Of a stretch of 8,349 nucleotides of DNA, positions 6,140-8,349 are shown piece by piece. Positions within the stretch are counted from its first letter, which is position 1; every line of letters starts with the position of its first letter. The stretch covers positions 1-8,349 of the forward strand of contig JAOZSN010000133.1 in assembly GCA_029939635.1 (NCBI GenBank). Reading direction: 5' to 3'. The translations under genes were made by a program, and so were the position numbers. Under the pieces are notes generated by a model. That model did not search any database. It was given only the letters and a program-made list of their open reading frames with translations, and was not told where the DNA came from. This DNA comes from Deltaproteobacteria bacterium. Lineage in GTDB: Bacteria; Desulfobacterota; Desulfobulbia; Desulfobulbales; SURF-16.

Positions 6140-7870
6140 TCAGATAAATGCAGCCCCAGCCCACAGGGAGGCGGCCAGAACATACAGAATACTTTCAAGT
6201 AAAAAGGTACTGCGTAAACAGGGTAGAATCTCCTCAGCCTTATACAAACGAATAAAAAGCCAGAACAGTAACAGACCTGGCAAACAGAGAAATGCCACCT
6301 TGGGCAGCACTGTACTGGCAGCAAGCAGCACTGTTGCAGCTAGAAATGCCAGCAATCTAACCAGAATAACCAAAGTTTTTCGTTCACCTATACAAACAGG
6401 CAAGGTTTCTTTGCCGACCATCCTATCACCCTGCACATCAAAGACATCAAAGAGAGCATTGCGCACATAAATGACCCCAAGGACAAAAATGCCAAAAAAG
6501 AGCAAAACCATACCCTTTTCCTGCACTATTCCCCAGCACGGCAGCAGGACAACTACAAGAGCCCAGGCCAAGGCCACCAAAAAAGTCTTAGAGCCAGGAA
6601 TCTCCTTCAAACCCTTAACCCTGAATAACTGAGCCAGGGATTGAGGGAAAATATGAGCCCCATAAAAAATACCAAGGAAACTCATGAGCATAAACAGAAA
6701 AAACGGTAACAGGCCAAGCTGCCAAACAAAGCCAGCCGCCAGAACCAGGGTTAAACCTGCCACCAGCAGAATGGGTCGACAGAAGCGTTGGCAGAACCCT
6801 TCCAGTACCGGGTCATTAAGCTTCTTGGCATTCACATCAAAAAAACGATTAACATTATGCATGGCAAAAAGATAGCCAAAGGCAATGGTAAAGGCGGCTA
6901 AAGGCGGCACACCGCCACAGAGGGCAGAAATTGCCAGGGCAAGCACCCCTCCACCAGCCGAAACGTACAAATTGGTCATAAGGAGAAACCACGCCACATT
7001 CAGGCCAAGGCGGGACAAAAAGCCTTCCTGGCGACCAGGCACTGCCTCAATCTGACGCATAACACGATTAATCATCCAGGTAGGGGTAGAGGCTCCAGCC
7101 GTAACACCAACCACATCAAACTGCCGTAATGCGTCCAAATCCAGATCAGACTCACTCTCACACATAAAAACCGGCTTGCCCATGCCCGTGGCTATCTCTC
7201 CTAAGCGCTGGGTATTGGCACTGCTACGACCACCAACCACCACAATGGCATCGACTTGTGCACAAAGGGTTCGCACCTCATTTTGCCTTTTATGGGTAGA
7301 ATCACAAATGGTATTAAAGACCTTACCATCAGGAAAAGTCTCGGTAATCTTAGCACTAATAGCCTGAAAGGAATGATCATCCTGAGTGGTTTGACTGACA
7401 ATAATATAGGGCTTATCAAGGGAGAGATCATCCACCTCTGCCAGAGAAGAAATAACATGAATATACGGGGCAGCATAGCCCATGAGTCCTATAACCTCGG
7501 CATGATCTTTATCACCGATGATGATCGTTGTCCGCCCCTGGTTCTTATGCTTTTTGATGATGGCCTGCACCTTCATCACCCGCGGACAGGTGGCATCCTT
7601 CACCTGGGCACCAGAGGCCTCTAACTTGGCCTTTTGCTCTGGCGGCACACCATGGGCCCGGATGATCACCGTGCCGCTACGCTGCTCGGGAATAGCCTGC
7701 AAGACATCTACTCCACGCTCATCCAACAGATGCAAGACATGGGGATTATGGATGAGGGGACCAAAGGTGGCAATCCTCTCATCTGAGTGTTGCACTGTTT
7801 CCAGGGTAGCCTCCACGGCGCGACGCACACCCATACAGAAACCAGCTTTTTTGGCAAGAAGAACTTTCAT
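6140..7870 (-). CDS. ispH: IspH-UbiA fusion: HMBPP reductase joined to a membrane prenyltransferase
   Basis: The 576-residue protein is continuous, with no stop or frame change at the join. Residues 1-about 278 are a complete IspH (LytB), which reduces HMBPP to IPP and DMAPP using a [4Fe-4S] cluster. Its cluster cysteines are C12, C95 and C189, substrate histidines H41, H73 and H123, E125 in DHAEV, and it ends with GVTAGAST. Residues about 285-576 are a polytopic UbiA-type prenyltransferase. The second Asp motif, DVFDVQGD (475-482) followed by GKETLPV, is canonical. The first is unusual: NRFFDVNAKKLNDP (341-354) instead of NDxxDxxxD. UbiA enzymes attach polyprenyl chains to aromatic acceptors in quinone synthesis or to related substrates, so the fusion links isoprenoid supply with its use at the membrane. 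The start is fixed by KVLLAKKAGFCMGV; the Shine-Dalgarno is weak. It heads the unit with ftsY. Confidence 0.93.
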   Translation of the reverse strand: MKVLLAKKAGFCMGVRRAVEATLETVQHSDERIATFGPLIHNPHVLHLLDERGVDVLQAIPEQRSGTVIIRAHGVPPEQKAKLEASGAQVKDATCPRVMKVQAIIKKHKNQGRTTIIIGDKDHAEVIGLMGYAAPYIHVISSLAEVDDLSLDKPYIIVSQTTQDDHSFQAISAKITETFPDGKVFNTICDSTHKRQNEVRTLCAQVDAIVVVGGRSSANTQRLGEIATGMGKPVFMCESESDLDLDALRQFDVVGVTAGASTPTWMINRVMRQIEAVPGRQEGFLSRLGLNVAWFLLMTNLYVSAGGGVLALAISALCGGVPPLAAFTIAFGYLFAMHNVNRFFDVNAKKLNDPVLEGFCQRFCRPILLVAGLTLVLAAGFVWQLGLLPFFLFMLMSFLGIFYGAHIFPQSLAQLFRVKGLKEIPGSKTFLVALAWALVVVLLPCWGIVQEKGMVLLFFGIFVLGVIYVRNALFDVFDVQGDRMVGKETLPVCIGERKTLVILVRLLAFLAATVLLAASTVLPKVAFLCLPGLLLFWLFIRLYKAEEILPCLRSTFLLESILYVLAASLWAGAAFI

Positions 7871-8060
7871 AGATCACAAATCAGCGCAGAGGTACCAATT
7901 ACACGACAAATAAGTCAGTAAAAAAAGGCTAAACTAAAAAGGGGAGAATGATAATATGAAAGGCGTATTTTTGCAATGCTGAGGCCCATGGAAGAAAGAA
8001 AACAACACATACATCACACCGGCAAATACCCTTGCCAATAGCACTTTGCCCCAGTTAACA

Positions 8061-8088
8061 ATTTTCTCCCCCCACATAGAGTTGTCAA
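8061..8088 (-). promoter_or_regulatory. Candidate promoter for the ispH-ubiA/ftsY/co-chaperone unit
   Basis: On the minus strand a perfect TTGACA (8088-8083) is followed after 16 bases by GAAAAT (8066-8061; four of six match the -10 consensus). Its -35 box shares bases with the rightward promoter's -35. Transcription would start near 8054, about 180 bases before ispH. The -10 is weak, so this is tentative. Confidence 0.4.
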
Positions 8089-8110
8089 GAAAGCTACAAG
8101 CTGATAGAAT
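8082..8110 (+). promoter_or_regulatory. Strong sigma-70-type promoter, rightward
   Basis: TTGTCA (8082-8087) and TAGAAT (8105-8110) match the -35 and -10 consensus at five of six positions each, separated by the ideal 17 bases. Transcription would start at about 8117, some 64 bases before the ATG of the rightward gene. Confidence 0.6.
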
Positions 8111-8180
8111 AAGGTCTACTAGGTGACAATTACAGCACCTTCTCACAGATATTAATCCCATCCAGAGCTGTAAAATACTT

Positions 8181-8349
8181 ATGCCCCGTACAACCTGTGA
8201 TTTTTCCAGCACAGAACCGATGTGCAAAACCTTAGATAACGCCGGCGTCCCAACTGATGGGCAGTGGCGCTCTCTTGTTCTCTATCTGCGCGATCTCAGT
8301 GAGCACGATCACCGCCCGGAAAATCAGAAAAAACAATTTCAACAACTCT
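8181..8349 (+). CDS. Unrecognised protein, N-terminal 56 residues (runs off the right end)
   Basis: The plus-strand frame is open from 8127 to the window end. The first ATG is at 8181 and a second, in frame, is at 8220. The visible part includes TDGQWRSLVLYLRDLSEHD and a charged, Gln-rich helical-looking end (PENQKKQFQQL). It has no signal peptide and no membrane segment. A good sigma-70 promoter lies 70-100 bases upstream, which favours a real gene. Neither ATG has a clear Shine-Dalgarno, so the start is uncertain. A multi-domain signalling protein with a coiled N-terminus is possible, but no family can be named from this much. Confidence 0.5.
   Translation, partial: MPRTTCDFSSTEPMCKTLDNAGVPTDGQWRSLVLYLRDLSEHDHRPENQKKQFQQL

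Larger units (their letters stand above)
7871..8180. other. Divergent intergenic region between ispH-ubiA and the rightward gene
   Basis: I see no convincing gene in this 310-base stretch. A 97-codon minus-strand frame (7934-8227) has no recognisable domain, low-complexity hydrophobic composition, and overlaps the rightward gene. The region holds two divergent promoter candidates near 8061-8110. The leader to ispH-ubiA would be about 180 bases; no clear hairpin or riboswitch-like fold is visible in it. Confidence 0.5.

Noticed and set aside
7945..7960. Possible Fur box (GAATGATAAT) in the leader of ispH, an Fe-S enzyme
   Set aside because: Only about half of the 19-base palindrome is present and the second half does not match.
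7934..8227. 97-codon minus-strand frame upstream of ispH
   Set aside because: No recognisable domain, no Shine-Dalgarno, overlap with a rightward gene that has a good promoter, and it covers both promoter candidates.

Overview
The window looks like a bacterial chromosome from the Desulfobacterota, most likely a Desulfobulbales relative. This is inferred from the style of the ispH-ubiA fusion, the aminotransferase and FtsY, not from a search. It divides into a conserved housekeeping block (about 2.8-8.35 kb) and a disturbed accessory block (about 0.15-2.78 kb).

Housekeeping block, right to left on the minus strand. A protein fusing IspH (last step of the MEP isoprenoid pathway) to a UbiA-type membrane prenyltransferase is followed 8 bases later by ftsY, the SRP receptor GTPase. 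After a short spacer of degenerate heptamer repeats comes a membrane-anchored TerB/J-domain co-chaperone of the DjlA type. A hairpin with a T7 tract ends this unit. The three genes share a membrane theme: isoprenoid supply and prenylation, co-translational membrane targeting, and envelope-linked Hsp70 recruitment. A separate class I PLP aminotransferase with its own Shine-Dalgarno follows. At the far right, divergent promoters sharing a -35 region drive the ispH-ubiA operon leftwards and a partly seen, unrecognised gene rightwards.

Accessory block. The last codons of the aminotransferase run into the antisense strand of a decayed ISL3-like transposase, in which two expected Trp codons are TAG. 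A perfect 24-bp inverted repeat covers the transposase start. Next come a roughly 250-base stretch of uncertain content, a PIN-toxin/Phd-antitoxin pair with its own promoter and operator palindrome, a site with the folded architecture of an integron attC recombination site, and a strong intrinsic terminator. Beyond this lies the C-terminal half of tex, lacking its N-terminal half and carrying two frame lesions. A zinc-ribbon methyltransferase gene overlaps the tex stop codon and leaves the window at base 1.

Most likely history (inference): a once intact tex-methyltransferase pair and an aminotransferase locus were rearranged by an insertion sequence, and a toxin-antitoxin module was captured, possibly as a mobile cassette. 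tex was left as a remnant and the aminotransferase has an IS-derived tail.
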